Assembly: GCA_013399855.1 (NCBI GenBank)
Contig: VXAY01005267.1
Span: forward strand, 376,448-440,447
Origin: Oxyruncus cristatus
Lineage: Eukaryota > Chordata > Aves > Passeriformes > Cotingidae
Length of the DNA stretch: 64,000 nucleotides
Direction: 5' to 3'
The position numbers were made by a program, and so were the translations under genes. Below are positions 52,440 to 64,000 of this stretch, piece after piece (position 1 is the stretch's first letter; every line of letters begins with the position of its first letter). The notes beneath the pieces were generated by a model that was not told the origin of the DNA, searched no databases, and saw nothing but the letters and a program-made list of their open reading frames with translations.

Positions 52440-52600
52440 GCTGCTGTTTATCTAATGTTTTTCATCTGTATGGCTTGAAGCATGTTTCAAAGAAAATATT
52501 ATTATCCCCCTCATATAAATGGAGTATCTGATGCATCAGAGAAATCAATGACTTGTGTAAGGTCATGCACAGAAAAGATTTTGGAAGTGGTCACAATTGC
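52440..52600 (-). repeat. MIR/CORE-SINE-like fossil (sense on minus strand)
   Basis: On the plus strand ATTATTATCCCCCTCATATA leads into ATGGAGTATCTGATGCATCA, GAGAAATCAATGACTTGTG and TAAGGTCATGCACAG. This follows, in order, the reverse complement of the conserved MIR core (TTATTATCCCCATTTTACAG, ATGAGGAAACTGAGGCAC, AGAGAGGTTAAGTGACTTG, AAGGTCACACAG). The upstream part, TTTTTCATCTGTATGGCTTG then AAGCATGTTTCAAAG, resembles the 3' tail of related amniote elements (CTTTCATC...CTCAAAGCACTTTACAAA). The element is old and heavily mutated. Whether it is MIR proper or a related CORE-SINE or L2 tail is not settled. Confidence 0.62.
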
Positions 52601-55600
52601 TATTGCTAAGATTTTGAAAAATTTAATAAAATGTCTTTTCTTTGAATAATCTGTATTTTTCAATTAGTCAATTGCAGAAACTATTTGATATATGTCACTG
52701 CCCCTTTGTTGAAGAAAAGCAGATTGTCAGGCTGTGGTCTGTCAGATTTTTGCAATGGAAAAATTAATGACATAGAATTAAGGGAATTTAGAAACTTCAC
52801 AATGAATTCTGAAACATTATTCATGTTCATATACAGTCTATTACCCTGATGACACAAGTACATCCAATGAAATCACTGTCACCTGAAGAGTAGTGAGTAT
52901 CACAGTCTGTGTCATTAAATGTAAAGAATACCTTTTTATTTCAAACAGTAGTTGTTAGGACAAAACAATCAGCAGTTCCAGGTCTAGAAACCAGAGGGAA
53001 GATACTAATTAATATGTCCTGTTGATGAGGAGCAGCTCTCTTCTCTCACTTATGATCTCTGTCTCTTGGGTTCAGATCATGTTGGTAGTCTGGCTCCTCC
53101 TCCTTTCAAAGCTGTAACGCAAAACCAGTTCTCAGGCTGCACAAGACTTTTGTGTTTTCTGTGTGGGTGGTATTTTGCCATCAGAAAATACCAGTGTGAA
53201 ATGCCATCTGTGGAAACTAAGGAGTCAAAAATTTATGGCAGTGCCTAAAAACTTTTAAGGGAGAATTAACTAAGACACATCTAAAATTTAGAAATTTAAT
53301 AAAAACTGGTCGTATAGACTCTTTGTGCAGTAAAATGAGAGAGAAACATTTCTGGAAAGTATCTTAAAATAATTATATATGATAGATGGGATGTTCTCTT
53401 TCCACTCCTATCTTATATAAGTGAGATATGTAACAGGAAAAAAATGGCCAGGGTTTAGATGTTCAAAACCAGGTAACGTGAATTTTTTCCTTTGTGGTAA
53501 ATCTTTTATTGCAGTCAAGAAAAATAGCTTTAACCTGATGTTTCTTGCAAGTCTGTAATTAATGGCAAATATCTTGGCTTAAGAGTTTAGGAGAAGGCAT
53601 TTATTTCTTCTGTATATGTACAGAGGTACAATATTTCATGTATTCCTCCTTTCAATGCATCAAATGTAATCTGGCCAGCATATCATAGGAAAATACATAT
53701 TGTCTACAAGCAGTTTTTTAATGTCATTTCACACCCAGGTAGGCAAAGGTTTCGGGAGAAAAATACCAGACTGGAATTGATAAGAAACTGAGTAAGTTTC
53801 CTGGTGAAAAAAAGAGATTGAAAATCAGGATGCTTTCAACTCTGTTTTAAGTGCAGCAGCACTACCATCTACTCAGTGAGTCAGATACCAAACAAGTCCC
53901 TGAAGGAACTGAAAGCTGCAAAGTCTGTATGTGATAATAATTCTGATGGAATGGAGCAAGCAACATCCAAGAAAGGTGTTTCAGTGTCCTTGCAAGAGAG
54001 ATACATTGTCATTCATCACTGCATACTGGGAAGAATGAGGAATAAGTTCTGTAAACTCAAGAATACAGCTGAAAATTAGATGACAACTCTCTGTGGAGTC
54101 ATTTCCTGGAATAGCTGCTCAATAGAACTAGGGAAAGGAGATCAGCCTCTTTTATTTTCCCGTGAAGTTTGATCAGTTTTAGTGTAACAGTGAACATAGC
54201 CTGGGAACTGTTGAAAGCCCTATTACCTCAGGCCCTTAGGATAGTCATCAGCAGAAGTCACATGGACGGTAAATGCCGCAACATTTCATGGGAGTAAAAA
54301 TAAATCTGCAACAATAAGTTTGGGAAGCTCTTACAGCAATTGCGACATTCTTCCATAAAGACATACCACATGGAATTATGTAAATCATAGTCTTCAATGT
54401 TAAACAGGATTCAGCTGACTTCCCTGGAGATACTTTCACTTCAGGAGTGAGAAAGCAGTGGACTGTTGAGTATATACTGGGATTTGATGAATTTTTCACA
54501 AAAAAAATCATGTAAGCAGAGGCTTATAAATAAGTAGTACAGACTACTCTCCCTGGTCAATGGCAAAATGAAGTAGTATGGAAGATTTGATTAATAGTGA
54601 TGACAATAATAATAGTTTTATCAACAGAGATAATAAACCCAATGTATTACAAACTCTCTCTTTTTTTTTTTTCAAATTTATTAAACCAGGGGAGAAATAA
54701 GGTGAAGAAATTACTGGTTTTGTTCACATGTTTAAGCTAAAACCATCAGAAATTTCTTGGAAAGCAGAAGTGTGTTGTAGTTGGAAAAGTATGTTATAGT
54801 AAGCATGTTTCAAGTGATTGGAATTTTAATATATTGGCTACAATTTGCAAGGGCACAGTGAGATTATGTATGGAGATGTGGCAAAACATTTGTGGGTTTT
54901 GGGAACTGGGTAACTTACCTCATGAGGCAGTGATTATGGAAGGTCTGCAGCAGCTCACAGAACTATACCAGAAAACTCTCCACAATACCTTCTCATGTAG
55001 AGAAAACTAATTAAGTTCTGTTTGGGAAGTGAAGGCTGTTGTGAGGCATAGGCATTACAATTTCTGAAAGTTATGAAATGTGATTTCCTATATAAATTGT
55101 CTGGTACTCAACAATGGTTTATTTTATTTAATGTTATGATGGACAAAGTGTAATTGTTTTGTGTAGGTGATTGCCTACAGAGTGGAGATCAGAATCTGGT
55201 TCTATTCAATAGACAATTAAACAGAGGACAGTCTTAATCAGCTGCATACACAGCTCTTCTAAACAACTAATTTCCCAAAACTGAGGGCAAGTATGAGTAA
55301 CATTGAGTAGGAGGAAAATACAAACAAAAAGTGAGAGAACTTGGAGTGATTATTAGAAGACAAAAAAACATTTCTCCACATTCAAGGAAGAAAAATTTGG
55401 CCGAGAACCCACCATATTTTGGTGATGGTATCACAGGCCTACCAATGCAATTAAGCAAGTAAAGTTGTTAATAACAATTCAGAAATGCAGCTTTAAGAAA
55501 ACACTAGTTTGTTTCAGAAGATTTTTTAATAGTCTATATTCCATTAGTGATCAGCAAGGCTATTAAGTGAAGGCTTGATAGAAGGAGATCTTTAAAAACC

Positions 55601-58600
55601 AAGAAGCCAACACTTAATATACCCCAGAGTTACAGATGAGAGATCTCAGTCAACTAGCCTCCTGGTGCTCCAATATAATTTTGTTTTCCTAAGAAAACAG
55701 TGCTTATGTGATCATGCTGTCTGCCTATTCGAGTGTCTGTCTGCTGGTACTCCTCATTTTTTCCAAAATTTCAGCTACATTTGAGAAAGTGGTAAAAGAT
55801 CCAAACATTAAAAGAATTCCTAAAACTTTCCAGAATAGAAGTGGTATTTGGGAGTTTCAATTCTAAACTTGTTCAGAAAAAAAACCCAAACCTGTCCACA
55901 TGGTGATTTGTAAGATAGTGTGTATCAGGAAAATATTGCTGCTAAATTTTCCAGTAAGTCTTTACAAATGTAATAATGCCCAATTCTCACATAGGTTCAG
56001 TATTTAACAAAATTCCAAAGAATCACTATTTTAATTTGAACAACACAGTATCACTGATTTTTAGGCAGTAGTTACACTATCATTCAATCCCTGCTGTTGT
56101 GGTTGTTATTTCCTTGCACAGGAGCAAAACAGGATGTTACCTGTAAAGAAGACAGATCTTGGATCTCTGGATGCCCAGCTTGGCATCCAGAAAAAAAAAA
56201 GAAAAGAGAGAGAGATCTGCCTCATACAGCAATCAAAAACACCTTTAGCTAATCAGTCCTCATGTTGGAACAGTGACTCTCAATTTCCAGTGAGAGTCAG
56301 GTTAGCTGGATTTGGGACTGGAGAGCCACTGCTGCAGACAGAAATGAGAGCCTGTTTCAGCTCCCAGTTTCAGTGCAAGATAACAATCCCTTGAGCTGCC
56401 TAAATTCAGTGTCATAAAAGGAATTAATCCCTCCATTCCTCTCACCTTATTAAACACTTCCAATATCTTTGAGCAACAGAAAACAGCGATTCTGCTGCCC
56501 TGAACCCAGTGGAAAACAAGACCCCTGCCTGCTCCTGGTGTTGCACTTTGCTATTCAACAGTGCAGGTCTCAGCAGTCTGCTCAGGTGCTTCATCCACGC
56601 CTACCAATGTGATGGCCAAAGTTTAAATGACAGAGACCAAGATACACTTTTGGATTATGTTCTTATTTTCAGTTTGTCCAAATTTTCATTGTTCTTCATC
56701 CACGTGTAAGTGATGGCAGCCTATCTCTCAGATGCCTGTCAAGAAATTCAGCTTATGCTGTATGACAGCAGTTTACAGGGGCAGGGTGATGAGTGGCAAG
56801 CACAGGAAAGGAAGCACAGAGCCCTGCATGGTTGTTCTACAGTTTTACTGAGAGCATAATTTGATGATTGAAACATACACCTTCAGAGCAAAAGGCCAAG
56901 ACAAATTTCTCTCACAGTGGAAGTCTTCAAAAAGGTTTTTTTTTAATTATTCTTATGTAGCAGTTTTTCCATAATTTTTCATAAACAAAAACTTGAAGAT
57001 CAAAATGTATGGTTATTGGAAAACATTAGAAAAAGGTCAGCAGCTGTAGTTCTGCCCTAAATCTACAGCATCAGAAATTACTAACACAGATATTCATTTT
57101 TCATTCATAGCCTCTCCTCTAGAAAGAGTGCTACAGTACTTTACTGTGGGGTTGCTGAAATGTTTCCTTTCATTGTCTTCTCCCATGAAATCATCCGTGG
57201 ATTTCATCATGAGAACAGATTTGCACTCTCTGATCTCCACCAGAGGGGTGGACCTGCTGTCACAGAGTGTTCAGTTCTTTGTCTGAAGAAACAGGCATTG
57301 CTCCATGGATGCACCATGTGTATGTTCCTGCAACCCAGATGCCAGCAGGCAATCCGAGCTGTATGAGGACAAACAAATATGAGTCACAGCAGCCAGAGCT
57401 TAATGCCACTCCATTTCACACTCCAAAGGCAATGGCTCTAGCAGCAGCCTGTTCTTAATATGCAGGGACATCAGTTCAGAAGAAACACGGCAACCTGCTG
57501 AATAGCTTGGGAGGGAGAAGGGTTGTCTGAGGGTTTGGAGGATTTTTTTTTGTTTTAGTTTGCCTTGGTGTTTTTTACTGCAGTCAGTTATCACCCTGGA
57601 TACCTCTGATCTGTGTTAAACCTGCTTAACTTGTAAGCACAGACAGAGGGGTAAAGTTACAAGGTTAGGCACTCAACTTTCAATGAATTTAAAACCTGTT
57701 TCCCCACATACTTCATGAAACAGTGCTCTCCCTGCAGCCTTTCATAATACATGTGTTACCACAAGCAGGACTAGCAATTTAACTTGAGAGAACAGTGCTA
57801 AAAAGAAACTTTTGGCTGAGATACATAAGATTTCAAAGGCAGTAGACATTTCTGGCTGTACAATTTGGAGACTCTGAGACCAGAATCAGGCCCTGGTAGT
57901 ATTTTTTAGGATCTGTACAAGTTATTAGGAGTTGGTAGTTCTGTGCTGCTTCAGGTCCCTAAGGAATATCTTTTTAAATGAGTATCTGTAATATTTACAT
58001 CAAAGATCCTGGAAACTCAGTTCAGGTTTTTTCTCTTAACTCTCTTGCCAAGTCTGCTTCACATGTAGTCATAACTCCAGGTGTGGGCAAGTCTCTTTGT
58101 TGCTGATCCTTCAGCTAAAAAGCTGTCCTGTATCTCAAAATATTTTCCTGCCTCTTTGGTGGGAAGTTCCCCTCACCACCATACCCTACGTGTTTTGCTC
58201 CTGGGTATCTGCTGTCCAAACTGTCATGTCTGCAGACAAGTTTACCTCCTGTTATTTTTTTTTCTATTACTTGTTTTACCTCATTCAACTGTTTATTTGT
58301 CTTTAAATTGATTTTGTTTGTTATTTCAATGCAGTCACTACCTGAAATGTAGAAGATCAGCTGCCAATGACTGAAACACAGGTGATGTTCTCTGCCATGA
58401 CTGCTGAGGACAGTCTCTACTCTTTGACTTTGTGAGGAAAGGTAGCAGAGGTTGCTTGCATTGCTACTTTGGGCTACAGTGTGTGTCCTCCCATAAGGAC
58501 ACAAATTTTGTTCATATTCATTTTTGGAAGCAAACAAATGAACCATGAATTCCCTTTAGAGAAACAAGAATGCAGGCGGGATTTCCAAGAATGGTAGATT

Positions 58601-60792
58601 TGGCAAGCATCATATGTAAAACCAGACAATTTCTGTGTCCAACACATTCTTGTTAGATGCTAGAGCTGGCCACATTTTACTTTTACTGCTAAATTACCAA
58701 GAGTAATCTTATTTTATGGTACAGTCACTCAATCTGTATGGTTTTCACATTTTCCTCTCTTTCAAAATCCCTTTCGTTTCCAGAAATAGCCACATCAATG
58801 ATTAATTCTGCCTTCAAGTTTTCTTAAATCAGGCGATGTCATGCTGGGCTTTCTCTACCTGTACAGCTGTTGAGTCATACAGAATTTATACACTATTATT
58901 CTGAAGTGTTTCTTATATGTTATGTCTCCATACTTCTTCAACACATTTCAGTTTACGCTTTTTATCCAGCATGCCCCAGCGCAGATTTTCAAATGTCTGA
59001 CAGTGTAACTTGTCAGGGAGCCTGCAAAGATTGACTGTTGAGTCACCATATATTGCTTTATTTTTTATTACCATTATGTAAAAAGACTGATGGCAGGATT
59101 CTCTCAGAAAGAATGTCTCGGGCAAGAATGAATGATGCATTGCCAGCTAAGCTTCAGATTCTGCTTTGCTAACATCATAGTCTTTCCAAAACGTATCATG
59201 CTAGGGTAAGATTACTATTTTGTGCAAACGGATTTTTTTTCATAATTTCCCTATTTACGCATTACATTATGTCGGGACAGAGACATTCATTTACCTACTG
59301 CAGTCATAACTAAAATAGGCAGTCACAACAAAAAAGTTAACCTGGAAATTCAATAAGAATGCAGCTCTAAACATATAATTTAATAATCAAAACTAGATTC
59401 TACTACCCAAAACATTATCCATAATTGTGGCTGAGAAGATAAAGTACAAGCTGCTTTCCAATAAACAAGGGCACCACAAAAGAAGTGATCTAATATGTTT
59501 GCTATTCCAAAAGTGCAGGCCAAACATTTGATACTTAAAATCACTGTCTTTAAAATGACATATTAGCTTTGGTCTGAATTTTCCCTTATCAGTGTTCAGC
59601 ATGAAGTAAGGAGGGAAAGTGAAAAACATGATTAGGATAGGACAAAAGGATAGTCAAGGAAGATATATCTTATATGTCTCTTCTTATACCTCATTTGCTT
59701 GTCCATACTAGTCTGTTTGTAGAATTTCTATATACGAAAATACAGTTATATCAGTTTAACTACCTGCTGGGAAGGGAGTCTTGAAAAGTGCAGTAGTTGC
59801 TGCTTTCTTAATATACAGAGTGAACTCCCATGTTTACTAGCTTACTTTATGTTTCTAATAAGTACACAGAGCATCTTGTTCCCACCATGAAGGCCAGGCT
59901 CCAAAACTGAGTTCAAGAAACACCTTAATTGCCTCAAAGGAAAAAAAGGGATTGGGTGAGTGTGAAAAAAGGGAAAGGTGACAAAATCTAGTAAAAGGTA
60001 GGATACACAGTTCAAAGCTTTTTCCAGTTTTTACTGTCTCATAGTCTTAATGAATAGTTTAAAACTATTTAAGTAATAATGTTATTATTTTTTTTCTTTT
60101 AGCACTCAATTTGAATTTATCTAGTTGTTAATGATGCTTCAGAAACCATTAAACTGGGTACTTTTTTTTAAAATAACTGCTTAAAAATCCAATCTCAAAA
60201 ACACAATCTAATGAGCCAGTGTATGCTCACTGGAGTGAAATTAAACGTCTCAAATCTGTGCATCTCATCTTCTTTCTTGAGAAACATTAAAAAAGAAACT
60301 TTACTTGTTTAAAATGGACCCTGTGCAACTTAAAGGTTTCCTTTCTTAAAACCAAATAAAAAACTGTATAAATACATAAACAAATATTAATTAGCTCTTC
60401 TTATCCCCAGGCCAAAGAAACCCAAACTCCAGACAAGGCTTACTTTATAAAGTAGAAATGCTGATACAAGTAGCCACATTACTTATCTTTCAGGATGATT
60501 GGCGTTGATGTGTAGGTACAGTATTGCAAATAACTGACAGAATTTCAGATTTCTGAAAAATCACAAAGGAAAACTAATTCTCAATTGTACTAAAAGATTT
60601 TTTTTAATCAATGTTTTCTTGGTATAATCAAAAGGAAAAAATGAAGGGGTTTGTTCCATCTGACATTTTCACTGGAGGCTTAGTCCTCCTAAGGGTGTTT
60701 ATCATAATTAAAAATATAATACTTGAATTAAAAAAACCAGAATGTTTTCAAGATGCCTGTATTTTTTATTCACCAATTTAGTTTACTTGGGC

Positions 60793-60797
<5 letters not shown>
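52601..60797. other. non-coding unique DNA, nothing recognised
   Basis: About 8.2 kb with no recognised exon, RNA or transposon. A 143-codon ATG-initiated frame on the minus strand (58115-58546) is the longest ATG frame here but has no family motif. A T14-type run near 54659-54672 and a purine patch at 56190-56215 are simple sequence. Overlapping frames at 57160-57594 are on both strands and unrecognised. Confidence 0.5.
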
Positions 60798-60837
<40 letters not shown>

Positions 60838-60885
60838 AAGTAATCCCCCAAAAANNNNNNNNNNNNNNNNNNNNNNNNNNNNNNN

Positions 60886-60933
<48 letters not shown>
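60798..60933. other. assembly gap (N31, 60855-60885) between very long poly-A runs
   Basis: A38 (60798-60835), then GAAAGTAATCCCCCAAAAA, then 31 N, then A48 (60886-60933). Any protein reading through it is an artefact. The gap length is probably nominal, and the real sequence between the two A-runs is unknown. Confidence 0.98.
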
Positions 60934-60935
<2 letters not shown>

Positions 60936-61904
60936 AGTTTAGTCCCTTAAAATTTCTGGATTTTGTTACCAGTCAGATATCAGATCTGTTGGTAAATTTG
61001 TTCTCTTTGTTTTTTAGCACTCCAGATGCAAAAAAAAAAAAATAATAAAAAAAAAATTTATTCCAGTCACTTTCTTTAGCAGACAGTGTTTAGAAGTGCC
61101 TGTGTAAGAACTATCCATTATTATTACAGCCAACAAACATACCTGAGATGTCAAGTGCTCAGAATGAAATGTTCTTTCAATACATTTACCTATTAAAAAT
61201 TGTCTGTCAAAATGTGAACTTGTGAAAAATATGGGTTTGTGACAATTGAGGTCCTCCCAAGGAATGTCCCTGATTTATGAAACTCAGGTTTGGTTTCTAG
61301 TTTACCTGGGTTGAGTTTGGCTTTGTTTCAGACAGGAGGTACACTTTGGTTTCTTTTTGGTGAAAACTGGACACCAGTGTTCTATCTGCTCAAAAAGAAA
61401 GAAAAAAAAGACTTAAATTCAAGCTGTTTTCAACAGTAGCTACCCATTCATCTTTCCTCTCTCCTTTCCTCCTTTTATCAGAAGAAATTACCATTTCCTG
61501 AATCATTCCACTAGTTGTTGATGACCTGACATAGGAAAATATTATTTTTTGGCCTTAAGTACATGCTTAACATTCATTTATATTCCATCTAATGAAATTT
61601 AATCACTTGTTTGAATGATGTGGTTTCAGTAATCATGCATATCCACAGGAGCCTTAGAGCACTATTAGGCCAGTGTTAGTTTTGGTTCAAACCAAAAAAA
61701 TAATTTCATAACCATGATAGTGCTTGTAAGTGAAGACATAATTAAAGAGAAACCACTAAAATCCAGCCACATACCCAGCAGGTAGTAATAACTGTTAGTC
61801 ACAGGCACTATTCTACTAGGTTTTTTGTTATTTTGACTGTTTCCTTCTGGGAGCTGCTGCTTCCTTCATTCTTATTTTCTTTATTCAACATGCAATTGCC
61901 ATTA
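60934..61904. other. non-coding unique DNA with a second A-rich patch
   Basis: An interrupted A-rich run (A13 then TAATA then A10) lies at about 61030-61057, only 100 bases after the gap. No exon or element is recognised in the rest. Confidence 0.55.
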
Positions 61905-61991
61905 GTTGCTGGTCAGAACAATTGCTTTTGATATAATGTCATCAAAATTACTAAGTCAGACAAGGCATAATCTCGTTGCGGTGAGAAATGA

Positions 61992-62014
61992 GGTGACTGG
62001 TTCAAGCAGTCACC
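61992..62014. repeat. 8-bp inverted repeat
   Basis: Arms GGTGACTG (61992-61999) and CAGTCACC (62007-62014) are separated by seven bases. The right arm is echoed by AGTCACC at 62016-62022, so the segment also contains a short direct repeat that runs into the CTCF-like site. Confidence 0.9.
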
Positions 62015-62020
62015 AAGTCA

Positions 62021-62034
62021 CCACTAGAGGGAGA
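62021..62034 (+). promoter_or_regulatory. CTCF-like binding motif
   Basis: CCACTAGAGGGAGA agrees with the vertebrate CTCF core (CCACNAGRKGGCRS) at most positions. The main departure is A for the strongly preferred C after GGG. Single motif matches occur by chance in 64 kb, so occupancy is unproven. Confidence 0.35.
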
Positions 62035-62204
62035 TTGGATGCATTAAAAATAATTAAATATTCAATTCTCTTTATTACACTGACTGAAAGGTCAGATATT
62101 TCATTATTTGGTTTTAGCCTAATTAATTTATTCTTTTATAAGTTTTAAACTAGACAAATATTCTTAATTTAATGTTTCTGGAAATGGAGAAATGGAAGAA
62201 TATT

Positions 62205-62290
62205 AAATACCAAAGGAAACTGAGCCCCATACAGACAAAGATTAAAGTGAATTATTGTACACCGGATGGTCAGGAGAGTCTAGAAATTCC
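62205..62290 (-). repeat. weak MIR-like remnant
   Basis: GGAAACTGAGCCCCATACAG followed by AGATTAAAGTGAATTATTG and GGTCAGGAGAG follows the order of the reverse-complement MIR core (GAAACTGAGGCACAGAG, GGTTAAGTGACTTG, AGTGGCAGAG) with gaps. It is suggestive only. Confidence 0.28.
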
Positions 62291-64000
62291 ATTTAATTAC
62301 TAGTTGTTCTCTTCAGCAAGACTAGCACTCTAAACTAGAGCATCTTTTCTCTTTGAATCACCCCCTCCTCTGAGTCACGGTGAAATTCTGTATCCTTTTC
62401 TGCAAATTAGACTGTTTTGGCTGGAACTAACTGGACACATATGTTGCCACCTGCTGCGCATTCTTTAGTCTGAAGTTTACAACAGCTTGGTTTGAATCTT
62501 CGAACATTTCGTTCATTAGAGTAGGTAGCAGCCGCGAAAGGGCAATGTCTCCTTTGGTTTGTTTTGTTCCTCAGGCTGGCAATTTTCTACCAGGTTTGCA
62601 CCTGTTGTTGAAAGAGTACAGAGGTTTATGGGTCAGACACATTTTCACTTCTGAATACATTTGTTGAGTCAGTTCTGGAAAAGGATTCCTCCACATGGCA
62701 ATATTTATTCAGTTTGTAAACTGAATATGTACATATGTACATCTAAATGTACATATGCAGAGTTTTTCATATTAATTTAAATCCTCCTCTAGGTTTGCAA
62801 ATGGGTTTGTAATTGCACGTAATTGTGCATGCATAAAATGAAAATTTAAAAAGAGTAGTTGAAAATTGAGCTTCTTCCCTTTGCTGGAGAGATCACATCC
62901 AGTATCCTGTATGAAATAACAATAGTCTCATTTTTATCCTTAGTGTATTTTGTCACTTATCATCCTTCCTGTTATCTTTCCCACACACACACGCCCCACC
63001 CCAGACCTCATCAATTCAAGCCAAGCAGCAAAAACCACAGTCAGATTAAGAATATTATATAGCCACGATGGCACCCTTGTGAAATTTTGTTCCACTTAAT
63101 AGAACAATTTCTCATACATGACTTCAGACAGCATCAGACACACAGGCAGGAAAGCCTGATCCACAGTGTCTCTGTGAACAGAGACTACCAGTGTGGTTTG
63201 CTGTGGTTGTGTGCTCGCATTATTCACTGCCCACAAAGATTCCTCTCAAGCATGTAATATACTTTGTATGCCAAAAAGCTTTAGGGTTTTTAGCACCCAT
63301 GATTTTTTTTTTTTAACTTCCATGATTATTTATAAGGAAAGTTTTTATCATAGTCTCATGCTCCATTATTAGCTCTACTGTCAAAATGATTCAGTCATCC
63401 ACTCACAGTGTTATCCCTCACAAATAAGAAATGTAGACAGCTAGGCAAAAAGTTCAAAAATGAACCATGCTCTTAAATCCATAATTTTTATTTGATACTT
63501 ATGAATAATAAATGGACATGTAGGAGGTAATCAGTCTGGACTTGTACGGGATAGCAATAGGTGATGGCCTACGTCAGAAAATGTATACCCTTAATGTTAT
63601 ATTAAGGAGAGTAGATTGCAGGTCTTTGGTTTTCATCTCTGATTACTGAATTATACATGAGCTTATCTACACAGTTCTAAACTATTTTTTTATTTGTAAA
63701 TATTCATTAAGCTTGTTCACTTGCGTCAGCTTGAAACCCCACCTTTTAAGGACTGTTGTTCTGAAACAGTTCGACCAGTTTGTTTTGCAGTTCCTCTCAT
63801 CATCACATGAGCGAGGCTGCACTCACCAGCAAGCCTAGCCTAACTAAGCTGAACCTTGACAACACTAGGCATCCACAAAACCTTCATCACTTCAGGGAGT
63901 ATCCAAATTCCAAATAATACCATGGGCCACTGCAAGACATGTTGTGACAAGTAAGATGCAAGAATATGGGACCGAATAGAAATTTTGGTCTTATGCTTCT
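62291..64000. other. non-coding unique DNA, nothing coding recognised
   Basis: It contains the palindrome pair at 62706-62742, a short CA/CCAC run near 62980-63003 and T12 near 63304-63315. A G+C-richer patch near 62330-62600 has no recognised motif. There is no exon or transposon call. Confidence 0.5.
62706..62742. repeat. adjacent palindromes
   Basis: A 10-bp inverted repeat (TATTCAGTTT, 2-bp spacer, AAACTGAATA; 62706-62727) is followed immediately, sharing one base, by a perfect 16-bp palindrome ATGTACATATGTACAT (62727-62742). Both are exact. They may form small cruciforms or dyad protein sites, or be chance products of AT-rich alternating sequence. Confidence 0.93.

Larger units (their letters stand above)
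61905..62150. promoter_or_regulatory. possible regulatory block with hairpin and CTCF-like motif
   Basis: This AT-rich block contains homeodomain-like words (AATAATTAAATATTC and CCTAATTAATTTATT), two CpGs near 61974-61979, the inverted repeat at 61992-62014 and the CTCF-like site at 62021-62034. An 80-codon frame crosses it without a recognised domain. Conservation cannot be judged from one sequence. Confidence 0.28.

Noticed and set aside
60753..60950. Poly-lysine open frame
   Set aside because: It is a translation of A-runs and gap bases.
1..64000. Endogenous retrovirus LTRs, mitochondrial insertions, CRISPR-like arrays, satellite arrays
   Set aside because: I looked for paired long repeats, primer-binding-site-like words, gag/pol-like frames, rRNA-like tracts and regularly spaced repeats, and found none I could support by eye; a database search would be needed to exclude old fragments.

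Overview
The window looks like non-coding nuclear DNA from a bird. The main evidence is five CR1 LINE insertions with avian-type 3' ends, for example the stretch near 16932 that reads like the reverse complement of a CR1 tail followed by the C-terminal end of its reverse-transcriptase ORF. Repeat density is also low, with recognised CR1 sequence totalling about 1.5 kb of 64 kb. The DNA is AT-rich, has no CpG island, and shows no exon chain I can recognise. I name no species and no host gene. The window could be intergenic or a large intron, and the sequence alone does not decide between them.

Layout: 1-415 starts with a T27 tract followed by a CpG-bearing, possibly conserved block. A CR1 at 5813-6168 is internally deleted. 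A long featureless stretch with minor simple repeats runs to a clean CR1 at 16932-17308. An old, decayed CR1 lies at 19446-19695. A20 with short flanking direct repeats is at 23004-23045, and an assembly gap inside poly-A is at 24569-24621. A weak MIR-like remnant at 26448-26505 precedes a CR1 of another subfamily at 26723-27080. Two blocks that read like conserved non-coding elements are at 30640-31085 and 33890-34165. A (CAAA)n-type low-complexity tract is at 37951-38071 and an old CR1 at 38831-38985. A good MIR/CORE-SINE-like fossil is at 52440-52600. A second gap between very long A-runs lies at 60798-60933. The last 2 kb hold a CTCF-like motif beside a small hairpin (61992-62034), a weak MIR-like piece and a compact pair of palindromes (62706-62742).

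No protein-coding gene, tRNA, rRNA, CRISPR array, endogenous retrovirus or new defence or mobile system can be supported. The open frames are short, many open at non-ATG codons, and those with recognisable protein similarity are CR1 remnants. The most useful observations are these: every orientable retroelement fragment lies in the same orientation (sense on the minus strand); the two gaps sit inside unusually long A-tracts; and several candidate regulatory blocks lie in otherwise bland DNA. Calls of conserved non-coding elements are pattern impressions that need an alignment to confirm.
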